A stretch of 64,000 nt of DNA from Alphaproteobacteria bacterium (GCA_028281265.1 JANQKE010000188.1:1-64000); one strand, 5' to 3'. Numbered from the stretch's first letter, positions 8,202 through 16,729 are shown. The notes: generated by a model not told the origin, from the sequence alone. Translations and numbers: made by a program.

Positions 8202-8627
8202 ATGCGCCGATCGAAGATCCTGTTCGGATCCACCCTGGCGGTGGCGACGCTGGCGATCGCGGCCGATCACTGGGCCACGATCCGGCCAGCGCCGGAGGCG
8301 GAACCGGCGGCTTTCCGCGCGACGGCGGCGCCCGGTGCGGCCAGCCCGGCGAACGCGGCGGCCCCGCTCGACGCCCCTTGCGGCGTGGCGGCACCCGTTG
8401 CGGCGCCATGCGGCGCCCTCCCGGTGGCCGCGCCGTGCGGGGTCCTCCGGTCGCCGATCCCGTGCGGTGCCGGATCGGCCGGCCGCGGTACGGCGGCCGT
8501 CCGGCCGGCGCCGGCGGCAGCCCCTTGTGGCGTGGCCCCGGTTCGGACGGCGGCTCCGTGCGGAGCCGTCCCCGTCCTGGCCCATCCCTGTGGAGCGCTG
8601 CCGGTCAGCCCGTGCGCGCCGGGTTGA
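8202..8627 (+). CDS. Small exported Ala/Pro-rich protein with repeated Pro-Cys-Gly
   Basis: I do not recognise this 141-residue protein. Residues 5-21 form a hydrophobic signal peptide or membrane anchor. The rest is low-complexity Ala/Pro sequence with eight cysteines (60, 70, 79, 88, 109, 120, 130, 138); seven are in Pro-Cys-Gly and the last in Pro-Cys-Ala. Spacing is roughly 9-11 residues with one longer gap of 21. A strong GGGGGGAGGGA precedes the ATG. It starts 21 bp after the transporter and ends 9 bp from the convergent VOC gene. The setting suggests an extracytoplasmic thiol or persulfide carrier, or a metal binder, for the sulfur module. That role is inferred from context. Confidence 0.75.
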   Translation: MRRSKILFGSTLAVATLAIAADHWATIRPAPEAEPAAFRATAAPGAASPANAAAPLDAPCGVAAPVAAPCGALPVAAPCGVLRSPIPCGAGSAGRGTAAVRPAPAAAPCGVAPVRTAAPCGAVPVLAHPCGALPVSPCAPG

Positions 8628-8636
8628 GCCGCCGGC

Positions 8637-9020
8637 TCACGCGGCCTTGGCCTCGAACAGGCCGATCGAGTTGCCGTCGGGATCGATGCAGTACAGGAAC
8701 CGGCCCGCGGGGATGGTGATCGGCCCGTACAGCACCTGACCGCCGGCCTCCCGGCACCGCGCGGCGGCGGCCTCGACGGTGTCCGGCACGGCCAGGTGGA
8801 TCGTCGGCCCTTGGCCGCCGGTGGCCGGTTGACCGGGGTACAGATGACCGCCGATCCCGTCGCCGGTCCGGGTCGGGAGCATCGCCATCGGGTTCGGTCC
8901 GGACGTATCGTCCCGGGTGATGCTGACGCCGAGAACCTGGGTGTAGAACGCGCTGGCCGCGTCCATGTCGCGGACCGGGATTTCAAACCAAACGCACATA
9001 TGCTCGGGCGTGAAGGCCAT
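8637..9020 (-). CDS. VOC family protein (glyoxalase/bleomycin resistance fold)
   Basis: A 127-residue single-module vicinal-oxygen-chelate protein: N-terminal CVWFEIPVRDMDAASAFY strand-helix, then GHLYPG, and a C-terminal IDPDGNSIGLFE. Length and order fit the AraC-regulator-like or glyoxalase-type VOC proteins often annotated as PhnB-like. An in-frame start at 9077 would add 19 residues; I chose the ATG at 9020, which has GGGAG about eight bases upstream and matches typical family starts. It is convergent with the Pro-Cys-Gly gene. The substrate is unknown. Confidence 0.85.
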   Translation of the reverse strand: MAFTPEHMCVWFEIPVRDMDAASAFYTQVLGVSITRDDTSGPNPMAMLPTRTGDGIGGHLYPGQPATGGQGPTIHLAVPDTVEAAAARCREAGGQVLYGPITIPAGRFLYCIDPDGNSIGLFEAKAA

Positions 9021-9343
9021 GGCCGAGGTCTCCCAAAGTTGCGGAACGGGGGGACTCTCGCACAGGGCTGCTGCCATCGCTGTGGCAGCAGGCTCACGCG
9101 TCCGGCCCGATCGTCTCGGGCGCCGGTAGCGTCGGCGGGGGGTGACGGCCTATCCGCGGCGGACCGACCCTGCCGCCCTCTCCGATCGTATCCGCAAGGG
9201 TAGGCGGACCCGTGTGATCCGGGGCAAGTTCTTGCTAACGGTACGGCCGGTACCAATACCGTCTGACGTGCCGGTCGCGACGGGCGGCAACGCACGAGCC
9301 GTCAGGCGGGCCGCTTTCGAAAGGGGCGTCCGGACCCGATGCC
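9021..9343. other. Intergenic region between divergent VOC and PAS genes
   Basis: No gene is evident. A hairpin with 9-bp perfect arms (CTGCTGCCA and complement) lies at 9068-9091, and a shorter one (GGTAC/GTACC) lies around 9240. The region must hold the promoters of both flanking genes; I cannot assign boxes with confidence. Confidence 0.4.
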
Positions 9344-9778
9344 ATGACGCAATCACGCTACAAGCAGTTGCTAGCGCTTTGGCAATCAAAGCGAGCCGGC
9401 CGCCGCTACCCGGCGCGCTCGGACTTCGACGTTCTCGAACTGCGACCGTGGCTCGGTGACCTCGAACTGGTGGAGGTCGAGCGCACCGACGATGGCGGGT
9501 ACCGCTATCGATACCGGCTGGTGGGGACCCGGATCACCGACATCGACGGCATCGATGCCACCGGCCGTCATGCCGATGAGATCTTCATCGACAATTACAG
9601 CAATGTCGTCGACGAGTACGACGAGGTCCTGGAAACGGGGGAGCCCTGCCTGCGGGACTACTCGCCGTCGCTCAGCCGGCGGGGTCTGCATCGGACATAC
9701 CATAAGCTGGTGCTGCCCCTGGCGAGCGATGGGGAGACGATCGACATGCTGCTGGTGCTGCTCGAAGAACTTGCGTAG
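9344..9778 (+). CDS. PAS-domain protein (alphaproteobacterial PAS_5-like family)
   Basis: A 144-residue soluble protein consisting of a single PAS-like sensor domain and no attached output domain. It begins with a Leu-Ala-Leu-Trp helix, has the Arg-Asp-Phe-Asp...LRPWLGDLELVEVE pattern, and a YRYRLVGTRITDIDGIDATGRHADEI core typical of the family seen widely in Rhodospirillales. The ligand and partner are unknown. It lies 54 bp upstream of the degenerate cyanophycin-synthetase-like gene in the same orientation, so co-transcription is possible. Confidence 0.75.
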   Translation: MTQSRYKQLLALWQSKRAGRRYPARSDFDVLELRPWLGDLELVEVERTDDGGYRYRYRLVGTRITDIDGIDATGRHADEIFIDNYSNVVDEYDEVLETGEPCLRDYSPSLSRRGLHRTYHKLVLPLASDGETIDMLLVLLEELA

Positions 9779-9832
9779 CTCTGCCGTCGGCGGTGCTGCG
9801 CGGCGTCGCCGGACGGTCGGAGGCAAGGCTCA

Positions 9833-11638
9833 GTGCATCAGGACGGCGTCTTCGAGGCGGGAGGATCGTCGCGCCCGGCGGTATCGGCGGGCGGCGGAGC
9901 GCTCTCCATCCTGAACGCATCCGTTCGTCTCGGTGCGAACGCCGACTCCGGCCGGACCGTATACGGGGCCGAGATCGCCTGCCGGCTGGCGGATGGCCAG
10001 GACCCGGCGGCGCTGGATCGGGCCGTGGCGATCCGGCTGGCCGAGCGGCTGCCGGCCTCTACGGACGTCGACCTCCCCCGGCTCGGCCGCCGGTTCGGTC
10101 TCGCCGATCTCATCGCGGTTGCCGTGGCGGCTGTGGAATGCGCCGCCGTACCCCGCATTCTGTGGTCCGCCGAGCCGCCCCGGGCGATGCCGTATCCCCT
10201 GGCGGACGGGATGTTCGGGGTCCGCCTCCGGTGGCATCCGGTGGTCCCGGCGCACGCGGCGGCGATCGTGGAGGCCGCGTTGGTCGTCCTGGACGGTGTG
10301 ATCGGGTGTACGGCACCCGGATCGGCGGCGGCTTTCCGCGACCGTCTGGCCGGGCTCCGGACCCGGATCGCGGCGGATTTGCCGCCGCCGGACGGCCAGC
10401 GGCTGCTCGCCGCCGCCCGGGACCGCGGTCTGCCGGCCGAACGCATCGCCGGGCCGCATCTCCGGATCGGGCAGGGGCGGCGGCAGGTTCACCTTTACGA
10501 CAGCATGCCGGCGGCGACCTCCTACGGGGCGGTACGGCGGCTGGGCGACCGTGACCGGGTCTGGGCGGTCTGGCGCGGGCAGGGTTTGCCGGTGCCGGCG
10601 CATCACATCGTCGGCAGCCGGGACGATCTGCGCGCGGCCGCGGCGTCGATCGGCCTGCCGGCCGTCGTCCAGCCGACCAAGACCCTCGCTGCCGCCGATC
10701 GGACGGTCCTCGTCGACAGCCGGGACCGGCTCGGCCCGGCCTATCGCCGGGCGGCCGGCCGGTCCGGTCCGGCCTTGGTCAGGACGCACCCGGCGGGTGA
10801 GCGGTACCGGCTGGTGATCGTCGGGCGGCGCATGGTGGCGGCCGCATGGGTGCGGGACGGCGCGGCCCGGGACGTCACCGACCGGGTCGACCCCGACGTC
10901 CAGATCCTGGCCGTCACCGCGGCGCGGAGCCTGGGCCTCGCGGTCGCCGGGATCGACCTTGTGACCCCGGATATCGGCCGGCCTCGCGCCCACGCCCCGG
11001 CCGTGCTGCTGGAAGCGACCGGCCGGCCCCCGCTCGACCTCCACCACGCGCCCGCGGCGGGGCCACCCCGGGACGTCGCCGGGGCGATCCTCGATTCCCT
11101 GTTCGACGGCCCCGATCGGGCGCACCTGCCGGTTCTGCTGGCGGTCGGAGACGCGCCGGCGGCCGAAGCCGTCGCCCGGGCCGTCCGGGCCTGCCTGCAG
11201 GCCGCCGGATATAGCACCGGCCTGTGCCTCGACCACCGGACGGAGCTGGACGGGGAACCCCTCGACGGCGCGCCGGCCGGCGGTGCATCGGGGCTTCGGG
11301 CCTTGGCGCGGGAACCCTATGTCGATGCCCTGGTCGCGGGGCTGTCGCCCGAGACCGTGATCGAGCAGGGGCTCGGCGTGATGCGCTGCCGGGCGGCTGC
11401 GCTGATCGGGCCGATCGGCACCGCCGCGGGGCAAGTGGCCCTGGCCGCGATGCTGAACGCCGGTGTCGACAGCGTGCTCGTTCCCCCGGCACGGCTGGCC
11501 GAGCCCGAGATGCGGCCGGTGGCCGACCGGCTGCGGGCCTTGTCGCAGACGGCGCCCGAGGGGGTGGCCGCGGCCCTGCTGGCCGCCGCCGGGCTGGAGC
11601 AAGAGTCAGGCATGAGGGTGATCCACCCTCATGCCTGA
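9833..11638 (+). CDS. Cyanophycin-synthetase-like protein with degenerate ATP-grasp domain
   Basis: A 601-residue protein that aligns by eye with its convergent neighbour and with CphA. An N-terminal domain (about 1-200) leads into RIGQGRRQVHLYDSM, the counterpart of RLGQGAAQRELFASI, then an ATP-grasp-like region (about 240-420). Key positions are lost: the VVKP lysine is Gln280, EVNARPG has become LEATGRP (393-399), and about 80 residues between the ATP-grasp halves are missing. The C-terminal third is a degenerate Mur-ligase-like remnant without a P-loop. It starts at GTG with GGAGG nine bases upstream. The last 13 codons lie inside palindromic repeat B. A pseudoenzyme partner is my inference. 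Confidence 0.7.
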   Translation: MHQDGVFEAGGSSRPAVSAGGGALSILNASVRLGANADSGRTVYGAEIACRLADGQDPAALDRAVAIRLAERLPASTDVDLPRLGRRFGLADLIAVAVAAVECAAVPRILWSAEPPRAMPYPLADGMFGVRLRWHPVVPAHAAAIVEAALVVLDGVIGCTAPGSAAAFRDRLAGLRTRIAADLPPPDGQRLLAAARDRGLPAERIAGPHLRIGQGRRQVHLYDSMPAATSYGAVRRLGDRDRVWAVWRGQGLPVPAHHIVGSRDDLRAAAASIGLPAVVQPTKTLAAADRTVLVDSRDRLGPAYRRAAGRSGPALVRTHPAGERYRLVIVGRRMVAAAWVRDGAARDVTDRVDPDVQILAVTAARSLGLAVAGIDLVTPDIGRPRAHAPAVLLEATGRPPLDLHHAPAAGPPRDVAGAILDSLFDGPDRAHLPVLLAVGDAPAAEAVARAVRACLQAAGYSTGLCLDHRTELDGEPLDGAPAGGASGLRALAREPYVDALVAGLSPETVIEQGLGVMRCRAAALIGPIGTAAGQVALAAMLNAGVDSVLVPPARLAEPEMRPVADRLRALSQTAPEGVAAALLAAAGLEQESGMRVIHPHA

Positions 11639-11647
11639 CTCTTGCTC
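11597..11647. repeat. Palindromic repeat family B, perfect 24-bp arms
   Basis: Arms at 11597-11620 and 11624-11647 are perfectly complementary around a 3-base loop; they start GAGCAAGAG and end CTCTTGCTC. The plus-strand gene stops inside the right arm (TGA 11636-11638), and the convergent gene ends 26 bp further on, so the element could act as a bidirectional terminator. No run of T follows directly. Confidence 0.9.
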
Positions 11648-11672
11648 TCGAAGATGAGTGTCAGAGCGGGAT

Positions 11673-13817
11673 TCAGACATCACGCGCGATTGACGCGGGC
11701 GCGCCGGGAGCCGCTGCGTTCGCTCGGTCCGGCGGAGGGGGGACGCCGAGCGCCCAGGCCATCGCCGTCGCCATGACGGTCGGTCGGTCTGGACCGGCCA
11801 GCGGCAGGCTGTCGATAGGGCGACCGGCCTGGGTCAGGTGCAGGGCTGGCCCCACCGCCTGGGCCACCAGCGCATCGTCGGGAACCCTCGCCGATCCCGG
11901 CGGATCGACCAGTACCAGCCGATCGACCGGAAGATCGCCGGCTGCCGCGACCCATGGCCAGGCGGCCGGCGCCACCACCAGCCGGCCGGTGGTGGCACGG
12001 GCCAGGAGTGCGACCACCGCGGCGGCGTCCGCCTGCCCCGACCCGGGGGCGGTCAGCGCCGTCACCGTCACCGCCTGGTGGTCCAGGCCGGAATCGAGCA
12101 CACGGCGCGGACTGGCGGTCTGAACCAGCGCCTCCAGCGCGTGGTCGTCCATCAGCCGACGCACCGTCTGCCGTTGGATCGCCGCGTCGCCCAGCGGCGT
12201 CACCGACCCGTCGAGATGCAGCGCCCGCCGCGTCGCCACCGCCGTGCGCCGGCCGGCCCGGTCCAGCAATCCGCCGAGGGCCCGGGCGACGGGCCCCGTC
12301 CCGGTCCCGCCGCAGACCAGCCCGATCGGGATCCGGCCATCCTGTCTGGCCGGGAAGAGGGCATCCAGCAAGGCGCCGGTCACGTCCCGCGGCGCGCCTT
12401 GCCAGGGCCAGCTATGGGGCCTGAGACCCGGCCGGGCGTTGACTTCGATGATCGCGCCGCCGGTTTCCTTGTAGGACCGGGTGATGTCGGTGGTCAGATA
12501 GTCGATCCCGGCGACGTCGAGCCCCAGGGCGCCGGCAGCCCGGATCGCCATGCGGACGGTGTCGGGGTGGACCGTGTCGGTGACGTCGATGGCGCAGCCG
12601 CCGGTCGACACGTTGGCCGTCGCCCGCAGCTTGAACACTGAGCCCGGCGGCAGGATGGTGTCCAGGGAATGGCCGTCGCGCGCCATCAGCCGGTCGAGTT
12701 CGCCGTCGTGCCGCACCCGGGCGCGGCGCAGCCCGTCCCGGAACGGATCGGTGTTGAGCGCGGCGATCAGCGCCCGGATCGTCCTGCGGCCGTCACCGGT
12801 GACGACGGGCGGGGAGCGGCGGACGCCGGCGACGAACCGGCCGTCGATCACCATCAGCCGGTGATCCTCGCCCTCGACGAACGTCTCGACCACCACCAGG
12901 CCGCCACCGGCACGGTCGAAAGCGGGCGGAATCTCCGCCGGCGCGCGCAGATTGGCGGTCACCCCGTCGCCTTTCTTGCCGCGTTCGGGCTTGACGACGA
13001 TCGGGTAGCCGATCGCGGCCGCTGCGGCGACCGCCTCCTCCGGGGAGGTGGCGTGGATCTGCCGGGGCACCGGCAGGCCGAGTTGCTCCAGGGCCTGGCT
13101 GGTCTGCTCCTTGCTGCCGGCGAGCACGCACGCACCCCGGGCGGTACGGTCGGTGATGGAGGCGAACAGCTCGCGCTGGGCGGCACCCTGGCCCAGACGG
13201 ATCCGCTGCTCCCCCAGGAGCTGGAGCGGCAGCCCGCGCTTCTCCGCCGCCTGCACGATCAGTGCCGAGCTGGGGGAGAGCAGATGCGCCTGTGCCCGCC
13301 GGCGCAGATCGGCATAGGCCTGATCGAAGCTCGGCGTTGCCGCACCGGCCGGCCGCAGCCCTTCGGGCAGCAGCTCGCCCAAACCGAGGAACGCCGTTTC
13401 GGCGGCGGCCTGGGAGATCTCCGGCACCCGCGCATCCCAGATCAGCAGGGCGTCGTCCGGTGTCGCGCCCGCGCCGCACTCGGCGAAGGTGACGGTTTCG
13501 AGATGGTGCATGGCGAACGCCATGGCCGCTTCGACCGCCAGCACCGCCTCGAAATAGAGGTCGAGCACCGCGACCGGCCGCCCCGCGGCCAGGGCTTCGG
13601 TGACACCGGGCCGCAGCGCCGGGCGCGGCGCCAGGGTCCGCAGCCGGCCGAACCGGTCCCGGTAGGCGGCGATCGCCCGGTCCCCCAGATCCAGCGCCGT
13701 GATCCCCCGCCACGCCCCAAGCGCGACCGGCTGAACGACCGCCGTCCGCGCGCAGTACCGGTTCTGACCTCGCAGGACGGACGATCGGCCAAGGGCGGGA
13801 GGGGGCCGGGCGGCCAT
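11673..13817 (-). CDS. Cyanophycin synthetase-like ATP-grasp protein (CphA2-like layout)
   Basis: A 714-residue protein with the CphA order: N-terminal domain opening with VLRGQNRY, then IRLGQGAAQ...SITDRTA, an ATP-grasp domain with VVKPERGKKGDGV (about 274-286), ETFVEGEDHRLMVI, ATANVSTGGCAIDVTD and the metal-binding EVNARPGLRPH (about 458-468). The following Mur-ligase-like part is short (about 220 residues), and the P-loop TGTNGKTT is replaced by CGGTGTGPV, so it should not bind ATP. CphA2 proteins that polymerise beta-Asp-Arg dipeptides also keep only the ATP-grasp site. An in-frame start at 13931 would add unlike sequence; I chose 13817. It is convergent with a degenerate paralogue. The product is unknown. 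Confidence 0.75.
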   Translation of the reverse strand: MAARPPPALGRSSVLRGQNRYCARTAVVQPVALGAWRGITALDLGDRAIAAYRDRFGRLRTLAPRPALRPGVTEALAAGRPVAVLDLYFEAVLAVEAAMAFAMHHLETVTFAECGAGATPDDALLIWDARVPEISQAAAETAFLGLGELLPEGLRPAGAATPSFDQAYADLRRRAQAHLLSPSSALIVQAAEKRGLPLQLLGEQRIRLGQGAAQRELFASITDRTARGACVLAGSKEQTSQALEQLGLPVPRQIHATSPEEAVAAAAAIGYPIVVKPERGKKGDGVTANLRAPAEIPPAFDRAGGGLVVVETFVEGEDHRLMVIDGRFVAGVRRSPPVVTGDGRRTIRALIAALNTDPFRDGLRRARVRHDGELDRLMARDGHSLDTILPPGSVFKLRATANVSTGGCAIDVTDTVHPDTVRMAIRAAGALGLDVAGIDYLTTDITRSYKETGGAIIEVNARPGLRPHSWPWQGAPRDVTGALLDALFPARQDGRIPIGLVCGGTGTGPVARALGGLLDRAGRRTAVATRRALHLDGSVTPLGDAAIQRQTVRRLMDDHALEALVQTASPRRVLDSGLDHQAVTVTALTAPGSGQADAAAVVALLARATTGRLVVAPAAWPWVAAAGDLPVDRLVLVDPPGSARVPDDALVAQAVGPALHLTQAGRPIDSLPLAGPDRPTVMATAMAWALGVPPPPDRANAAAPGAPASIARDV

Positions 13818-14084
13818 GGTCGATGCGATGTCCTGACGGATGAAGCGGTCGGGGGGGTGGCCCATGGCCGGGCACGCGTGCCGACGCGTGTGGCGACCGC
13901 CACGGTGGGATGAGCATGGGGCCAGGGTCAAGGGTGGCGGTTCGGGGCGGTCGCGGTGACATCGGTGGCCGTCACCAAGCCGGTCCGCATGACCCGGGCC
14001 CGTATCGGGGGGCGTCCGAAGGCCTGTCCGTCGTGTCGCGGCGATCGGCCGATGCGCGGCGACCGCCCAGCGCCCAGGCCGTCG

Positions 14085-14861
14085 CTACGCCGACCAGCCC
14101 CCGTCGATCACCATCGTCGTTCCGGTGACGAATGCACTCTCCTCGCCGGCGAGGTAGACGGCGAGATGGGCGATTTCCTCGGCCGTGCCGAGCCGTCCCA
14201 TCGGTTGCCGGTCGATGAAGGCCTGCCGTGCCCGGTCGACGGCGGCGGAGTCGTCGCGGGGGTCGATCCGCCGGGCCTGATCGGCGATGCGCTGGTCCAG
14301 CGAGGGGGTCTGGACGGTGCCGGGGCAGATCGCATTGCAGCGCACGCCCTGGCCGACATAGTCCGCCGCGACCGCCTTGGTCAGGCCGATGACCGCGCCC
14401 TTGGTCATCCCGTACAGCGCCCGATGGGACGCGCCTTTGATGCTGGAGGCGACCGAGGCGATGTTGACGATCGAGCCACCGCCGGCTTCCAGCATCGCCG
14501 GCAGGAAGGCCTGGATGGTCCACATCATCGAGCGGACGTTCAGTGCGACCGCGGTGTCGAACTCCTGGTCGGTGGCGTCCATGACGGTGCCGTGATGGAC
14601 GATGCCCGCGCAGTTGAACAGCACGTCGATCGCACCGCATTCCCGGGCCAGGGCCGCGATGGCGGCCTTGTCGGTCACGTCCAGCCGATCGGTCCGGATC
14701 GGCCGGTCGGTCGCCTGACGCAAGGCGTCGAGACCCGCCCGGTCGATATCCGTGGCCCAGACCGCCGCCCCTTCGGCGGCGAACGCCAAGGCCGTCGCCC
14801 GGCCGATCCCCTGTGCCGCGGCGGTGACGACCGCGGTCTTGCCTGCAAGCCTGCCGGACAT
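14085..14861 (-). CDS. SDR family oxidoreductase (DHRS6 / 3-hydroxybutyrate dehydrogenase type 2-like)
   Basis: A 258-residue classical short-chain dehydrogenase. The NAD(P) motif TAAAQGIG is at about 13-20, NCAGIVHHG follows, and the catalytic Ser-Tyr-x3-Lys is present in ASVASS...YGMTK. The Asp in ATDID after the second strand favours NAD over NADP. The run VHHGTVMDAT and RCNAICPGTVQTPSL closely resemble DHRS6-like enzymes, often annotated as 2-keto-3-deoxy-L-fuconate or hydroxybutyrate dehydrogenases. I cannot decide which applies. The start at 14861 follows a GGGGGG stretch; a start at 14957 would overlap the transglycosylase gene and add unrelated residues. Confidence 0.85.
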   Translation of the reverse strand: MSGRLAGKTAVVTAAAQGIGRATALAFAAEGAAVWATDIDRAGLDALRQATDRPIRTDRLDVTDKAAIAALARECGAIDVLFNCAGIVHHGTVMDATDQEFDTAVALNVRSMMWTIQAFLPAMLEAGGGSIVNIASVASSIKGASHRALYGMTKGAVIGLTKAVAADYVGQGVRCNAICPGTVQTPSLDQRIADQARRIDPRDDSAAVDRARQAFIDRQPMGRLGTAEEIAHLAVYLAGEESAFVTGTTMVIDGGWSA

Positions 14862-14953
14862 CGCGGCAGCCCCCCTTCGGATCCCTGGTCGCCGGTTGCG
14901 GGCGCCATCGACGCGTGTCGATGCGGGCAGTGGAGCCGATGAGCCGCCGGTGG

Positions 14954-16177
14954 TCAACGGCCGGCGGTGTCTCGGCGGAGTTGTGTGAGCAGGGCCTCAG
15001 TCGCGTAGCCGTCCGGCGGCTGGTTCAGGGCGGCCTGGTAGGCGCGGAGAGCCGCCCGGGTTCTCGACCCGGTGCGCCCGTCGACGCGGCCGGCATCGTA
15101 GCCCAGACGATTGAGCCGTTCCTGCATCTCGGCCACCTGCCGGGCGTTCAAGCGCGGTCCGATCTCCGGTCTCGGCGCCGTGCGCGGCGGGGCGCCGACC
15201 AGTTGATCGGCCAGACTGCCGACGGCGATCGCGTAGAAGCTCGACCGGTTCCAGCCCAGGATCGCGTCGTAGTTGCCATAGCCCAGGAAGACCGGTCCGC
15301 GATGGCCCAGCGGCGCGACGATCCGGCCTTGCATGTCGCCGATGACGGGCAGCGGCCGGCCGTTCCAGCGCGTCACGCCCATCGCCGCCCAGTCGGCGAG
15401 CGGCAGCCGCGTGCCGCTATTGGCCAGGCGCCAGTCGAACCCGGACGGGACCCGCACCTGCCGGCCCCAGGTTTCGTCGCCGCGCCAGCCGAGCTGGCTG
15501 AGGAAATGCGCCGCCGAGGCGAAGGCGTCGGCCAGGCTGCCATAGAGGTCGCGCCGGCCGTCGCCGTCGAAATCCACCGCATAGGCGCGATAGGTGGACG
15601 GGATGAACTGGACATGACCCATCCCGCCCGCCCACGATCCGATCATCTGCTCCAGGCGCAGATCGCCCTGGTCGGCCAGGTACAGCGCATCCAGCAACTG
15701 CGCCCGGAACAGCGCTTCCCGCCGGCCCTCATAGGCCAGGGTCGCGGTCGCCTCGATCACCGGGAAGCTGCCCATGAAGCCGCCGAAATTGGTCTCCAGG
15801 CCCCATAGGGCGACGATGAACCGCGGCTGGACGCCGTATGCCGCCTCGATCTCCGAGAGCAGGCCGGCATGTCTGGCCATCAGCTCCCGCCCCCGGTCGA
15901 CCCGGCTCGGGCTGACCGCCCGGTCGTAGTACTGCCAGAAGGTCGACAGGAACTCCGGCTGGGCGGTGTCGAGTTCGATCACCCGGGCCGACGGCGCCAG
16001 CCCGTCGAGTGCGGCGGCGAGGGTCGCCTCGGAGACGCCGGCGGCGCGGGCATCGGCCCGGAACGCCTGCAGCCATCGGTCGAACTCGGGCGAGGCCGAC
16101 GCTGCCGGCGCGGCGCCGAGCCATGCCAGGGCGAAGCCGAGCAGGGCCGTGAAGCGGAGGCGGTTGCGGGGCATCAT
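14954..16177 (-). CDS. Lytic murein transglycosylase (MltB family) with peptidoglycan-binding domain
   Basis: A 407-residue envelope enzyme that cleaves the MurNAc-GlcNAc bond to give 1,6-anhydro ends. It has an N-terminal signal peptide (about 1-28), an SLT_2 domain with the catalytic Glu128 in GLETNFGG, the GGMGHVQFIPSTYRAYAVDFDGDG segment, and a C-terminal PG_binding_1 domain (about 345-402). No lipobox Cys is visible, so it is probably soluble periplasmic. ATG codons at 16177 and 16174 are adjacent; either could start. The SDR gene lies 92 bp downstream. Confidence 0.9.
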   Translation of the reverse strand: MMPRNRLRFTALLGFALAWLGAAPAASASPEFDRWLQAFRADARAAGVSEATLAAALDGLAPSARVIELDTAQPEFLSTFWQYYDRAVSPSRVDRGRELMARHAGLLSEIEAAYGVQPRFIVALWGLETNFGGFMGSFPVIEATATLAYEGRREALFRAQLLDALYLADQGDLRLEQMIGSWAGGMGHVQFIPSTYRAYAVDFDGDGRRDLYGSLADAFASAAHFLSQLGWRGDETWGRQVRVPSGFDWRLANSGTRLPLADWAAMGVTRWNGRPLPVIGDMQGRIVAPLGHRGPVFLGYGNYDAILGWNRSSFYAIAVGSLADQLVGAPPRTAPRPEIGPRLNARQVAEMQERLNRLGYDAGRVDGRTGSRTRAALRAYQAALNQPPDGYATEALLTQLRRDTAGR

Positions 16178-16336
16178 CGGATCGGGCCTGCAGGGACGGA
16201 GTGCGGGGGATCTGCCGCCGATTCGGTGGCGGGACTGTGGCGGCGGAAGGGCATGACGGCCGGCCCGGTGCTGCCGGCTTTGACGGTGCCGGACGCCTCG
16301 GCCACAGTCCGGGGACGTGCGGCACAGGCGGGGGCA

Positions 16337-16729
16337 ATGGAGATGGTCGAGTACGAGGATGCGGGCGATGCGGTGCGGGCGGTGTACGACGACATCATGG
16401 CCACCCGCGGGGTCGGCTGGATCAACAATTTCTGGAAGGCACTGGCCCATCACCCGCCGACGCTGGCGCGGACCTGGGCCGGCCTCAAGGAGGTGATGGC
16501 GCCCGACGGCGCGCTCGACCCCCTAACCAAGGAGATGGTCTACATCGCCGTGTCGGTGGCCCAGGGCTGCGACTACTGCATCGCCAGCCACACCGCAGCC
16601 GCCCGCAAGGCCGGGATGACGGATGCCCAGCAGGGTGAGCTGATGGCGGTGATCGGCATGGCGGCGGAGACCAACCGGCTGGCTCAAGGCCTGCGGGTGC
16701 CGGTCGATCCTGCGTTCGAGGCCCGGTGA
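16337..16729 (+). CDS. AhpD-like carboxymuconolactone decarboxylase family protein
   Basis: A 130-residue AhpD-fold protein with the redox core Cys78-x2-Cys81 and His85 in GCDYCIASH. The upstream helices (AVYDDIMATRGVGWINNFWKALAHHPPTL) match small peroxidase-related members of the family. It probably acts as a thiol-dependent peroxidase or disulfide reductase, but substrate and reductant are unknown. An in-frame ATG at 16253 would add 28 residues; the ATG at 16337 follows GGGGG and fits family starts, so I prefer it. It is divergent from the transglycosylase gene, 159 bp apart. Confidence 0.8.
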   Translation: MEMVEYEDAGDAVRAVYDDIMATRGVGWINNFWKALAHHPPTLARTWAGLKEVMAPDGALDPLTKEMVYIAVSVAQGCDYCIASHTAAARKAGMTDAQQGELMAVIGMAAETNRLAQGLRVPVDPAFEAR

